A stretch of 64,000 bases of DNA. It comes from Colletotrichum lupini (Eukaryota > Ascomycota > Sordariomycetes > Glomerellales > Glomerellaceae). The DNA lies in NCBI RefSeq assembly GCF_023278565.1, contig NC_064675.1, positions 186,001 to 250,000 of the forward strand, written 5' to 3'. Numbering within the stretch: position 1 is the stretch's first letter; every line of letters begins with the position of its first letter. The notes below the pieces were generated by a model. That model was not told the DNA's origin, ran no database searches, and saw nothing but the letters and a program-made list of their open reading frames with translations. Shown here piece after piece: positions 23,101 to 34,315 of the stretch. Made by a program: the position numbers and the translations under genes.

Positions 23101-25991
23101 TAAAAAAAGACTACTACTTACTACTACTTATTAACAAGACCCTCGCGCGGCTAAGTAGGGTAAAAGTATTTACTAAATTAGATATTAAGTAAGCCTTCTA
23201 CCGTATTTACTTTAACCTAGCCTTTAAGGACTTAACGACGTTTAGAACCCGCTATAGAGTATATAAATATAAAGTAGTACCCTTTAGGCTTTATAACGGG
23301 CCTACTACGTACTAACGATATATAAATAAGATATTAATAAAATATTTAAATAACTTCTATACGGCGTATATAAATAATATCCTAATCTTTTTAAATAACC
23401 CCCTTTAGTACTAAGAGTACGTTATTAAAGTATTAGACCGCTTACAAAAAGTAAGCTTATAAGCGGATATTAAAAAGTATAAATTTAGCGTTACTTTTAT
23501 AAAGTACTTAGGCTTCGTGGTTTTTATAAAAAGTATATAGCCTAATAAAGAGAAAGTCTTTATAATTAGAGACTAAAAGCTACCTATATTACTTAAGGGT
23601 ATCTAGTCTTTCCTTAGGTTTTATAACTTTTATAAGAAATTTATAAAGGATTACGGCTACCTAACTAGGCCCCTTATAAAACTAATAGGCAAGGGAGTTC
23701 TTTTTAACTTTAGTACTAATTACGAGACGGCCTTTAAGGCTATAAAGCTAGTATTAACGTTAGCGCTAATCCTTTACTATTTTAAATTAAAACTACTAAC
23801 GCAGCTAGAAACTAACGCTTTTAACTTAGTATGCGCCGGAGCGCTATTATAATAATAAGAAGATAATAAGTTATAATACCTAGTAGCTTTTTATTTAAAA
23901 ATAATAAGCGGCGTAGAGCTTAATTATGCTATTTATAATAAGAAAATATTAATAATAGTACTATACTTAGAGGAATAGTGCGCGGAGCTTATAAGCTATA
24001 AGTATAAGTTCGACGTTATTATAGACTATTAATTACTACTATTCTTTATAACTAAGCACCTACTTAACTTATAACAAGCCCGCTAGGCTAGTACGCTAAT
24101 AAACTTTAATTTTTAAATTTATTATTACCTAGGGAAAGAGAACGTGCTAACTAACGCCCTGTTATAGAAAATAAAGGATATCTGTACTTAGTAAGTACTA
24201 AAAGAGGCTAATAGGACCTAAATCCTCTTACTACTAGGACTACTATCCCTTAATATTACGGTAGAGCTATGGGCGTTATTAAGTACTATAATTAGTTAAC
24301 TATAGCTTATAATTAGCTCGCTCTTATTAAAAGACGAGCTCTAGGGGTATTTATTAATAAAAAAGATTCTAAAGCTTAATAAAGACTTTATTATAGTATC
24401 CTTTATACTAATATAAGCGCTAGCGGCTAAAGGGTGCGAGCGCTAGTTTATTTAAAACGACGGATTATTAATAATAAATAGGAAGCTCGTAGTACTCGAG
24501 GAAAAGAACCTTTATATTATAGTTATTTACGAAGTTTATAAGCAAAAGCTCCTCGCCTACCTAGGGCGTAATAAGGTTATAAAAATAATTAAATAGTAAT
24601 ACTACTAGCCGGGCCTAATAGCGGATACTTATTAGTACGTATAGAACTACTATACTTACTACTAATTATAAAAGCTACGTAATAAGCCCCCGGAAGAGCT
24701 AAGGCTATTTCTAATACCTAACTACCCGTAGTAATATATTTCTACCGACTTTATAATTATCTTTATTAATTAAAAAGGATTTAATAATATTTAAGTAGTA
24801 ATAAACTACCTAAATAAGAGGGCAATGTTTATTCCTTATTATAAAACTATTATAATAAAAAATATAAGCCGAATATTTTATAAACTGGTACTACCTATCT
24901 TTAGCTTACTAAAAGTTATTATATTAAACCGAGGCCCCTAATTTATTTCTAACTTTTAGAGAGAACTTTATAAGATTTATAAGGTTAAGCTATAGTTATT
25001 AACGGCTAACTACCCCTAGATAGACGGCTAAATAGAGGTACTAAACTAGTATATTTTATAATAATTAAGACTACTAGTTAACTAATACTAAGATAATTAG
25101 AGCAATATACTACTTACGGTTAACTTTACTTATATTACCTAGTTTAGTAAAACTATAGGGCTATTATTATACGAAGTAGAATTCGGTCGTTAGCTACGGC
25201 TCTTTTTTAACTAATTTAAACAAACCCGCTAATTCGGCTCTATAAAAGAAAAGCTAAACTGTACTAATACGTAGCATATAGCCTAGGGAATATACGAGGC
25301 CTAGAAGACCGCTAGGAGTAATATAAAAATTACTTAGGCACGATATAAGAAGTATATTAACTACTACTAGCGCCTAAATAACTTAAAACTAAAAGACCGG
25401 GTCTTTATTAATACCTCGTACTAGAAGTCCGCTAACGTAAATAAATTATAATAGCTATAGGCTAGGCTATAGCCTATTATTAATACCGGATAGGGGGGCA
25501 TATAGATTATAAAACTACTAGTAAGTAGCTAGGTATACTTAGTTTTTTACCTAAATAAGCTAAAAAAGGCCGCCAACGACTTACTACTTAAATAGAACTA
25601 AGACCTATTACTACTAATTATTAATAACGACGGTAAACTAGAGTATAAGGTCTTAGAGGTCGTTAAATTATATTTATATAAAGGAAAACTATAGTACTAA
25701 GTAGACTAAAAAGGGTATAATACGGATCTAACTTAGTACGACGCAAAGAGCTTTAAATATGCGCCGGCGGCGCTCTAGGCGTTCTATTATTAATACCTAA
25801 TTACTAAGGGCCCGCTATAAAACCTAAATATATAAATAAAAGCCGCCGCGGCTAGTAATTTATTATTACTAAGGGAGGATAATAATACGATAGTAGTAAT
25901 TACGGCTATAGATTCGCTAGAATAAGGGGTAATTTAAAGGTTTATTTTCTTAGTACTACGGATAGCGCCCTTTAATATAAAAAGGGGGGTA
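20126..25991 (+). pseudogene. degenerate gypsy gag-pol with chromodomain
   Basis: Stop-laden polyprotein remains: gag (about 20300-21650), protease (about 21980-22010), RT/RNase H (about 22990-24010), integrase (about 24540-25230) and a chromodomain relic with KLEYKVLEVVKLYLYKGKL-like sequence (about 25630-25700) followed by KGYNTDLTxYDAKSFKYAP-like sequence. The chromodomain in chromoviruses binds histone marks and steers integration into heterochromatin, which fits this nested position. Confidence 0.85.
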
Positions 25992-26215
25992 ATATTATAG
26001 TAGTGGGTACTAGGGCCCTATAGGCCCTATGGCTTAGCCTTAAGCTACGAGGCTAAGCTCTTAGTAGTTACGTAACGAGCTAGACCGCTAGGTCTAAAGG
26101 GCCAGCCTACTAGCTTCTACCTACTATTCTATTTTTTCCCTCTTTACGTTAAGTCTTTAGTTAATTAGGTTAATATAGCAGCGTTCCGACCTACCTCGAG
26201 TTCCCTTTCGTAACA
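25992..26215 (+). repeat. right LTR of nested gypsy element
   Basis: 224 bp, ending CGTAACA and followed by CTTC. It retains more unmutated C at its 3' end than the left copy. Confidence 0.92.
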
Positions 26216-28037
26216 CTTCTTATTATTATACTTATTTTTATTATTATAAAGCTTAGTAAAGTTAATTAATTAGTAAGTATTAAGTATAATATCGTTTTTA
26301 GTTTTTATATCGAAGTATGGTATTTAACAGGGTAGATTTTATTATTAAGTAATAATAACTTTATTTTTTAGTTCTTTTTTCTCTTCTTCTTAAAAAAGTA
26401 ATAAGTTAGTTAGTTAATAGCGAGGCTAAGGTCGGAATCTTAATTATTAAAATTAAATAAGTTAGGGTTATATAGATTCCCTTACTATTTCTCTAGCTTA
26501 TTAAATAAAATCGTTAGTATTTATTAATTATAAAAGTAATAAGTAAAAGAAAGAAAGATTATAATATAATATATTAAAGTATTTAATATAATTATAATAA
26601 GTTATAATCTTTTTAAAAGTTTAAGTAAGGAAGTATTAAGTATTAAGGGTATTAGTAATTTTTTTTACTATTTAATTACGATTTTTAATTATTAAATTAA
26701 TATTATTATTTATAAAAAAGTTTTTTAGCTTCTTAAGAATCGTACTTTTTATTCTTAAAAAGTCCCCTACTTCTTAGCTTTAAAAGTCGGTTTTAAAGTC
26801 TTTTTATAGCTCCTCGCCCGTTAGGCCGTTTTAATAATAATATTTTATTATATAAAAAATAAAAAATATTAAGCTTTTTATTATTTATAAGGGTAAGTAT
26901 AATATTAAATAAGCCCTATTAAGTTAAGTTAACGTAGTCCTATTAGCGAATTAGAATTAGGTATAGTTTTATAATTTAAGAATATAGGTAGGCTAGAGGT
27001 AATATTAATTAATTATTAGACCCTTTTTACTTATTATTAGGGCTAATAGTTATTATAATATATTTACGAAGTAAGTTATATAGTAAAAGATTATTATAAA
27101 ATATAATCGTCGTATTATAATTATAATATAACGTTAGTTAAGTTAGAAGGAGTAGTAAGTTAGTTATAATAATCGTTTTAATAATAATAAGCGGGCTACT
27201 ATTACTAATTAGAAAATTCTATTCTTTTAATAAGGTATATAAATAGAAAGTTATTAAGGTTAATAAAAAGTTATAAAAAAGGAAGAAAGGCCTTTTATAA
27301 CCGTACTTTTAGTAATAAATAAAGGATTTTATTAGCTACTAATTAGCAATTCTTTTTAATACTTCTTATACCTTATTTTATTAGTCTAGTCTCGGAGCTT
27401 TTATTAAGTTAAAAAGAGGTAAATTTATTAATAATATAAAATAAATCCCTATTATTATTATTAAGATCTTTTTCTTTCCTTAGTATTTCAGAATACTTTA
27501 CTATTAATAAGAGATTTATTATTAACGTATTTATAATTCTAAAGGTTTTATTATTACTAAGCGTTAGTACGCTAGTAATCGTTAGATTAATTTCTTAGTA
27601 ATTAATCTCTTTTTATTTATTATTAATTTAAAATAATACTTAGCTATAATATATTTAAAATAGATTTTTTTACGAGTAGTTCGATTAAAGGGAAGTTAGT
27701 AATAATAATAAAGCTAATAAAAATAATATTAATAATAAAAGCGAGGTTAATAATAGTAATAAAGTAGTTAATCCTTTCGTAGTAGTAGTTTTAATAAAAG
27801 AGATTATACGTAATAAAGCGTACTTTTAACGGCCCGTAATTAGTTAATTAGTTATTAACTAGTAATAATAAAAAAGAGCTAAGGTAATATAAACTAGGCT
27901 ACTTATTATTAATTAAATAAATAGAACTAAGTTAATAAGTTAGAATAGTTAGTAAAGTAAGTCGAAGCTATTTTTTTTATAATTATATCCTTACTAACTT
28001 ATAGTAGAAATATATATATAATTTAATTACTAATTAG
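26216..28037 (-). pseudogene. copia 5' internal region (gag side)
   Basis: Continuation of the split copia element on the far side of the gypsy insertion; on the minus strand it lies directly downstream of the 5' LTR and should be leader plus gag. It is very AT-rich with runs of TAATAATA-type sequence and no open frame. I cannot name a gag motif in it. Confidence 0.6.
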
Positions 28038-28262
28038 TATTAATATATACATAAGTAAGTTAGACCTTTTAGTTATGACTAGGTTAATAAGTTAGTATAG
28101 GTCTATTGCGTGTATATAGGAGGGGAAGATCGTAGGCAGAGCCCGCGGTCCCTTAGTGGGTATAGGTAGGTGGAAGGGTCCGTCTGCACGGGCCCAGACT
28201 GCCTACCTACCACCCCTACCTAACTACTTAATAGGGCCCCTTTTCTGCCTCGTAATCCAACA
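28038..28262 (-). repeat. LTR of split copia element, right copy (5' LTR for minus orientation)
   Basis: 225 bp, ending CCAACA. Its right (outer) half is almost free of RIP changes, while its left (inner) edge reads TATTAATATATACATAAG where the other copy has TGTTGGTATACACGTAGG. Confidence 0.95.
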
Positions 28263-28267
28263 GGTAG
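28263..28267. repeat. target-site duplication GGTAG, right copy
   Basis: GGTAG directly follows the CCAACA terminus; matches 16706-16710. It lies inside the MFS coding frame. Confidence 0.95.
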
Positions 28268-28612
28268 AGATGGACTGAGAAACTTCAACTGATAGAAGAG
28301 GTACGATGTAAGTGACCGCTCAGCCAGCGGTTCGGCTAGGCGGGCAAAGACGACCATGCCCAGCTGCCACTTCTTGGGCATTGACATCCAAGACACTGGT
28401 TGTTGGGGGGCTTCTGTCTCAGCCACGAGACTCAAGTCGGGAGTCTGATACGAGGGAACGGCCATATTGGAATGACTGGCTTTGAGAAGTGGTGTCTCAT
28501 CATTGACAACTACGTCGTCATCTTGATGTTGGTCTCGACTGTTGCGTCTCCCTTGCGAACTTGCCTTCGAGCGAGGGCGTTTTGGGGCCGAGGAATCGTC
28601 CGGCCTCGCCAT
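28263..28612 (-). pseudogene. MFS transporter, N-terminal fragment (gene split by retrotransposon)
   Basis: Starts at the ATG at 28612 (MARPDDSSAPKRPRSK), runs through a hydrophilic tail with the ETPLLKAS motif common near the start of this transporter group, and enters the first membrane segment (WQLGMVVFARLAEPLAE) before reaching SLTSYLFYQLKFLSPSLP at the insertion point. The next residues, DSAIARQAGLLTAAFAAAQ, resume on the far side at 16705 in the same frame. A short truncated product ending in LTR sequence is conceivable but would have only one membrane helix. Confidence 0.92.
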
Positions 28613-29924
28613 TTTTCTATTGGTAAGATAAAACCACAATGAACAACGGAGAAGGTTCCAATGGCAGCAAAGAAATGCAAGCTGCAAGCTGCAAGGTGAG
28701 CTTCTAGATCAAATGTGCCTTCTGTCGTATCAATCCACGTTAGCTCCAACCCCAGCGCGCCCACACCAAGGAACGCGTGCAGGGATCAAAAGTCCCGCAA
28801 GATGCATGCACTTTTAGGTCGGCTCCCACTCACTCGATAGATCGACTTTTGTTGATTCCGAAGTGGTCCAGATGGGCGCGAAAAAGACGTTCAAAGCGTG
28901 GTTGTTTGACGGATGTTGGCCGCGTAGCAGTCTTGGCAGGCTCGCTCGCTCGAGCCGAGCGGGATAACGTCGTATCACCGAGGAACCATGAAACCTGTTT
29001 CCAAGCTGTGATTCGTCCGTTCTTCAACGTCACCTCGTTCGACCTATTGTCGAAGATGAAGAAGAACAAGAGGAAACTATGCGTATCTAGCTCATGCAAG
29101 TTAGGTTCAGTCAGTGAGTATATGAAAGCTGCTGTTTCCCTCCGGCTTGCGACCTATTTTTCTCGGGAATCAGCGAGGTTTTATTCAGGGAACCCAGTAC
29201 TCTGTGTTAGGATCTGATAAAGTCCAGTTGCTCCAGAATGTCATCCAACACCACACTACCGCGATTTAGACTTCAAGACTTCCCTTGCAACGGCAGGGAT
29301 TTTGGATCTGCATAAAATATCACTGTGAGAAATTCTGCACAAACAGTAGAACAATGCTTATTGGCGTCTTGGAGAAGATGGACCTCCACTTCTTGCGCCG
29401 CCGCTACTCACTTTGGGCAATCCCCGGGACAGATTTTTTCAGTGACAGCGCTTTGGCTTGCTTTGCCTCCTTTGTCGGCCCCAAGGAGACTCATCATATT
29501 CCCAGTTTGGTGGTCCAACCTTGTCATCACCGGGTCTAGCTCCTGCAGATTCATGAATCGAAGGGTCTCTGCAACCTTGATTTCGGCGAACTGTGGATCT
29601 AATCTGATTGATTAGATGCGCCTTCGTCGGACTAGACAAGTTCATCGCCTGCTCATCCGCACGTGGTGCCACCCAGTTACCAAGCGGGAGCGCCTGACGG
29701 ACGCAGGGCCATCCACGGCTTGCGACCCTAGACGCGTAGTCGGGGTTAGGACCCTCCGTTGCTGTCCATCGGTCAATTTCGGAGTGACATTCATGTAAAC
29801 CATGCTATAAGAACCAAACTTCGTCAAATATTGACATCGTCTCTCGCTCTACAGTCGACACTTTACGTTTTTCCACAGTCGGACGGTCTCAGCTGAACCT
29901 CTTCTCCTCCTCAACACCTAAGCA
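28613..29924. other. divergent intergenic region
   Basis: About 1.3 kb between the start of the disrupted MFS gene and the start of the next transporter. Several small frames (the longest 28777-29217, plus, 146 codons) have no domain or composition that supports a gene. It presumably contains two promoters. Confidence 0.5.
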
Positions 29925-31749
29925 ATGGCTGCCGAAGCAGTGCCACCCCCTCGGGATGCCGAGCAAGCTCCCGCAGACCATGTCTCTGAGACAAGTCAAA
30001 ACGAGAAGCAGGGCTTTGCAACCGCTGTCTCCGCGTCCCCGGATAGCGACGAAGTCTCGGTCAACAGCAGCCTCAGACCAGTTCCTTTGACATGGAAGCT
30101 GGCCTCTGTTGTGTTGGTGACTGCTATTGGTTTTGGTTCTCAGTGGAGTTCCGGCCTCAGCGGTGCCATGAAGACAACGATGAAGAAGGAGATGAAGATC
30201 AACAACACGCAGTTCTCCCTTTTGGAAGCTAGCGAGGATTTTATGGTTACAGCTCTGATGCTTCTCAGCGGTGTTGTTACGGACAGGATTGGCGGCGCAG
30301 GTCCGAATAATCAGAAATCTTGACACGAGCATTACTGACAGACAGCTAGGTGCCATGTTATACGGCAATTTCCTCTACTCAGCCGGCTCGATTCTTGTGG
30401 CAGCGGCAGCTCAGACCCGCTCTTACAAGTTTATGATTGCGGGCAGAGTTATCCGCTCCCTCGGAGATATTGCGACTCAAGTGGCGCAATACAAAGTCTT
30501 CTCATCCTGGTTTGCCCCCGGCAACGGCTTTGCCTCGACTTTGGGCTTCGAGCTCGGCATCGGCAAGATTGGTGCATTTGCTGGAAAATCGTCTGCCAAT
30601 ATCATCGCCAAGAAGACGGGAGATTTCGCTTGGGTATTTTGGGTTGCCGTTTTCATGAATCTCTTCACGAACGTCATGACGGGCGTGTTTTACTGGTTTA
30701 CAAAGGTTGCCAATAGCAAATTCCACGGCGTCAGCGACCCTGCTACCGGCGAGAGATTGAAGGAAAAGACAAAGAAGTTCGAGTTGCGTAAGGTCCTCGA
30801 GTTACCGTGGGCCTTCTGGGCAGTCATGGGCTTCTCGTTATTCGAAACGAGTACCGCCATTGTCTTCCTGCAGAACGCCACCGAGCTCGCCGAGCAGCGC
30901 TTCGGCACAAGCTCCATCACTGCCGGTTGGTATAGCGCTACGTTGCAATATGCCGGTAAGTATTTGCTCTTCAGCTTTCCCCGTGCCCTTCAGTCAGCTA
31001 ACATAAGTAGGATTCTTCGTTGTTCCCCTACTGGGAGTCTTCCTTGACCTCTACGGTAACCGTATCTCAGTCTGTAAGTGTTGATCGATTCCACAAAAAT
31101 GAGGTCTTGTAACTTACATAGCCCTCTAGTGGTCTTCTGTGGCATTGGAATGTTTACCTCCATGTTGCTCGTGTGCTTCGCCAATACCACCCAGGGCACT
31201 GCTGCGAGTTTCGGAGTCTTCGCTTTCGCCTACTGCTTTGGACCAGCCACCATTATTGACAGTATCCGCACATCAATGTGGGACTCAACCGTCTTTGGTT
31301 CAGCATATGCTCTGAAGATCACGATGAACAACGCGTAAGATTTCCTGCTCAAAACTTTCCCTGATGCCCGGTCCAAGCTAACATGATGCTTCTTCTTCAG
31401 GATGAACATTGTCGTCCGCGTCATTACTGGCGTCATCCAAGACAACGACAATAACTCTTACGACAAGGTGACTATTGTCTACGTCATTCTTGCTGGAATC
31501 TCGGTGGTCGTTTCTTTCCTCCTGACGTTTGCTTCCTGGAAGTCCGTCGACCTGGGACACCTTCAGTGGACACGCAAACTGCGCATTGCGCGTGGCGAGA
31601 TCCTCAACGTCAGGAAGGAGAGGTTCTACGGGCAGAATGGCGAGAAGAACAGACTCATCTCCAAGAGCTGCTTCGTAGCATTGATCGTGCTTATCTTGGG
31701 AAGTTGGTGTGGATACTTCTGGGGAGTTGCGACTGGCAATAACTCTTGA
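29925..31749 (+). CDS. MFS transporter, MFSD1-like
   Basis: Five exons: 29925-30300, 30350-30955, 31011-31073, 31130-31334 and 31401-31749, with introns of 49, 55, 56 and 66 nt, together 532 residues. Every junction joins in frame: DRIGGAGAML, LQYAGFFVVPLLG, NRISVLVFCGIG and MNNAMNIVVR. A polar N-terminus of about 55 residues precedes the first helix. About twelve hydrophobic segments follow, including GRVIRSLGDIATQVAQYK, as in the MFSD1/lysosomal dipeptide-type branch, with a central loop GERLKEKTKKFELRK between the two six-helix halves. Substrate is unknown. It sits upstream of the racemase-regulator-amine oxidase genes, where an uptake carrier would make sense. Confidence 0.85.
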
Positions 31750-32147
31750 TGACTTGAGCAGAGGACGAAACAGGATGCGATGACTCGTAAGGGACATTCA
31801 ACATCGTAGAACATGGTCAAAATGATCATGCCTAATCAATATTCAGTTGAACTAATACAATCGACGATCGCCGGTCATTCCGGTTGCTATGAAACTTACT
31901 TCCAGCGCAGCGTCATTTAGCTCGAGTAATGTGCAGATAAGCAAAATTTCTACCGCGGCGTCGATAGGTTAGGCTACAGAATTGCTTTAAGTCACATGGC
32001 TGTCGGTAGCGTCCGCATTTGATTCGACAGCGCCATGAAAAAGTCTTCGCCTCGCGCAACTTGCTCAACTGCTAGACAGAATCCGGCGCGGCGATAGCTT
32101 CATAAAATGGGTCCGAAGCCGTCGAAGGGGTCTGGAAAGCCCGATGT
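31750..32147. other. convergent 3' intergenic region
   Basis: About 0.4 kb between convergent stops; no gene or repeat visible. Confidence 0.6.
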
Positions 32148-33200
32148 TTAGCGGAGAAGAAAGCCGGGGTAAACCGGGTCAGAAGGATCGATGTAGAAGT
32201 TCATCCGCCCAACTAGATTGGCATGACCCCGGACGCGTGGGATACAGGCAGGAAAGCCTTCCACGGGACTTGTCTCTTCGGATACGATGTCGGCTTGGAA
32301 GCGAGTAGAGACGATGGACCGGTGCATAAGCTTGGAGCGACCCGGTGCTATCCTGCCCTGCGCAAGCAGCACAGCAAGCCTTGCACAGGTACCCGAACCG
32401 CACGGAGAACGATCAATCTGTCCATCAGCAAAGACGGTGACGTTTCGTTGTTTCACCTCGTCTCGCTCGTTATTGACATCCCCTTCTTCGTTGTAGAAGA
32501 TCACGCCATAGAGATCGTAGGTGCCATAGTTGGCCGTGTCACCAATGAATGCTTTGATCTCTCTACCAAGTTTGATATGGTCTTGATGGCTGCCAGGCTC
32601 CACCTTTAGTCCGATCTGAGATGCATCAAGCGTAGCGTAGACTGCACCAGCAAAGGCAAGGTCGACTTTGATAGTTGCATGATGAGACGGGATCTGGACC
32701 TCCAGGTCCTTGACGAGTTGGTAACTCAACACGTTGACAAAGTCGGCATAGACAGGTATGCCCTGCTTGACGCCGACGCTGGCAACCACGCGCCCAGAAG
32801 GAACATCGATAATGACGTCGACAACTCCGTCATCTTTGGGTGCTTCGACGAGTCCCTTTGTAACAGCCCAGTATCCCAAGGCGATGGTTCCATGCCCGCA
32901 TGCAGTCGAAAATCCGTCTTTATGCCAGAACATGACCCCAAAGTGAGCCCCAGAGTCATCAGGCGGCGTGACAAAACCTCCGTACATGTCTGCGTGGCCG
33001 CGGGGCTCGTGGCATAGTGATTGGCGAAGCTCATCTAACGGGTGGCCAGGAGTTTTGATGACTGCGAAACGACGATCGGCTACGGTTTGGGCCTCGGGTA
33101 GATAACCGTTTGGCAGCCTGTCCACGATACGGAAAGGTTCGCCGGCAGTATGCCAGTCCTCGGACTCGACCCAAAAAGGGCTCTTCTCACTAGTAGACAT
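32148..33200 (-). CDS. proline racemase / hydroxyproline epimerase family enzyme
   Basis: Single-exon 350-residue protein from the ATG at 33200. It shows both halves of the proline racemase fold: HTAGEPFRIV at residues 17-26, GGFVTPP, the first catalytic motif TACGHGTIALG (Cys101) and the second DRSPCGSGTCAR (Cys267). Proline racemases and 4-hydroxyproline 2-epimerases use two cysteines as acid and base, whereas trans-3-hydroxy-L-proline dehydratases have Thr at the second site. Retention of both Cys therefore favours racemase/epimerase activity over dehydratase. No organelle signal is evident. It is divergent from the Zn2Cys6 regulator gene, sharing a 1.1-kb intergenic region. Confidence 0.9.
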   Translation of the reverse strand: MSTSEKSPFWVESEDWHTAGEPFRIVDRLPNGYLPEAQTVADRRFAVIKTPGHPLDELRQSLCHEPRGHADMYGGFVTPPDDSGAHFGVMFWHKDGFSTACGHGTIALGYWAVTKGLVEAPKDDGVVDVIIDVPSGRVVASVGVKQGIPVYADFVNVLSYQLVKDLEVQIPSHHATIKVDLAFAGAVYATLDASQIGLKVEPGSHQDHIKLGREIKAFIGDTANYGTYDLYGVIFYNEEGDVNNERDEVKQRNVTVFADGQIDRSPCGSGTCARLAVLLAQGRIAPGRSKLMHRSIVSTRFQADIVSEETSPVEGFPACIPRVRGHANLVGRMNFYIDPSDPVYPGFLLR

Positions 33201-34315
33201 CGTGGATGCCAGAGCGGATGGCGACCTTGGGCAAATAGATTGTTCTGGTGCTTTCGAAAAGGCAAAGACTAAACGTCAGTCTAGGTTCCTCGGTGAATCA
33301 GTTTTTTTTGGCAGGATACGTCTGAAATGAGTAGCCGAATTTCGGTGCCAGTACCCTCCGATATAGGCGTCCGCAGAATGTCACCCGGCGCAGGCTGGAC
33401 AACGGCAATGCCCCGCATCGGAAGGCCGACCCGGTCCGGTCAAGATAGGGCCCGGAAGAGGGTCCCGAGAATACGAGAAATACTGAGGATTTTCGTATTA
33501 ACCAATGAGCCCTTCAAGAATCTTTGTAAATGCGGGGAATTGGCGATTACCTTTGCGAAGCGAGATGCCGAAAAACCACGGTATTTCATCTTCCACATGG
33601 TAGGAAACTCCAATGGTTTGTTAGATTTTGAGAACTTTTGCGGATTGAATAATGCTCATATGAGCTGGACTGGAAGTTGACTGCGAGTGGCTTTGGTAGG
33701 ACGGAGCCGAATGCGGCGGAAGTCGGGGGAAGCGGATCCGGCCTCTGCACAAGGATGTACTTGGTCAATTGAATGAACCAGCAGACTTGATAGTAACTGC
33801 TACGCTGGTATCAGAATGAACAGAACAAGTTTCCTCTATCCTCAATGATAAGGCTTTTGGGACAAGTGCAAAGTCGAGGGCGGGTTGTACCTGATTGAGG
33901 CCTTCCACGATGGAGGTCCATGAAAGACTCACAATGATCCACCGTACCCTCAAGAAAACTGCCAATGCATGAATTGTAAAGTTTTCCGTTGACCAAAAGA
34001 CACAGAAATCGCTCACATTTGGTATCGGGAAGAGTCTCAGGCCCCAAACTCTGAAGCCCCAGCGAGATCAGGGTGAGCCTGTGAGGGACGAATCTGGGGT
34101 TGTGACCAGGGCCGCGTCTTGGCTTCCTGATGAGGCCTAGCGCCGATCGCATATCCTGCCGGCCTCCCGATCCGCCGGGTCTGCCATTTGATAAGAAAAA
34201 CACCCCGCCCCTCAACCTTCACCACCGCGGCCTCCACACCTCGCCCGGACCCAACTTCACGCAAACATCCAACATTAAAGACATTCGGCAGTCAACCAAC
34301 GATGTTCCATCCATC
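33201..34315. other. shared divergent upstream region
   Basis: 1.1 kb between the racemase-family gene and the Zn2Cys6 regulator. A 117-codon plus-strand frame (33327-33680) has no domain signature and is probably chance. CGG-type triplets exist, but I could not single out a convincing regulator site. Confidence 0.45.

Larger units (their letters stand above)
19903..26215 (+). mobile_element. RIP-mutated Ty3/gypsy chromovirus-type retrotransposon nested in the copia element
   Basis: A 6313-bp element with LTRs starting TGTTACGG and ending CGTAACA, flanked by the 4-bp duplication CTTC (19899-19902 and 26216-26219). Plus-strand translation gives gypsy order: a protease-like ALFNTGANRYGFI segment near 21980-22010, RT with KLDIKxAFYRI and the catalytic-box relic YINNILIF (23170-23400), RNase H, an integrase HHCC region (AYLGRNKVIKIIK-like, about 24550-24660), the integrase core, and a C-terminal chromodomain-like stretch (about 25630-25790). 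RT before integrase separates it from the copia elements. All frames are broken by RIP-type transitions. Confidence 0.93.
16711..28262 (-). mobile_element. RIP-mutated Ty1/copia element, deletion derivative, host of a nested gypsy element
   Basis: An 11,552-bp insertion with 225-bp LTRs starting TGTTGG and ending CCAACA, flanked by GGTAG. About 5.24 kb remains when the nested 6.3-kb gypsy element is subtracted. Minus-strand translation shows a copia pre-integrase motif (ELYYLYxRFSYP-like, near 18410-18470), integrase (about 17750-18330, with SIKVKEVLIKAYNSINKAKR-like and LLVFRAFLRTSNES-like stretches) and then, without any reverse transcriptase, an RNase H end (LLYKYLVKLGIIKEKR-like, about 17380-17600). 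It therefore lacks RT and could only have moved in trans, unless the deletion came after insertion. Confidence 0.92.

Noticed and set aside
16711..28262. A single 11.5-kb novel giant element
   Set aside because: Two LTR pairs with separate target duplications and opposite orientations show one element nested in another.
28777..29217. 146-codon plus-strand frame upstream of the MFSD1-like gene
   Set aside because: Basic, low-information sequence without domains; it lies in a divergent promoter region.
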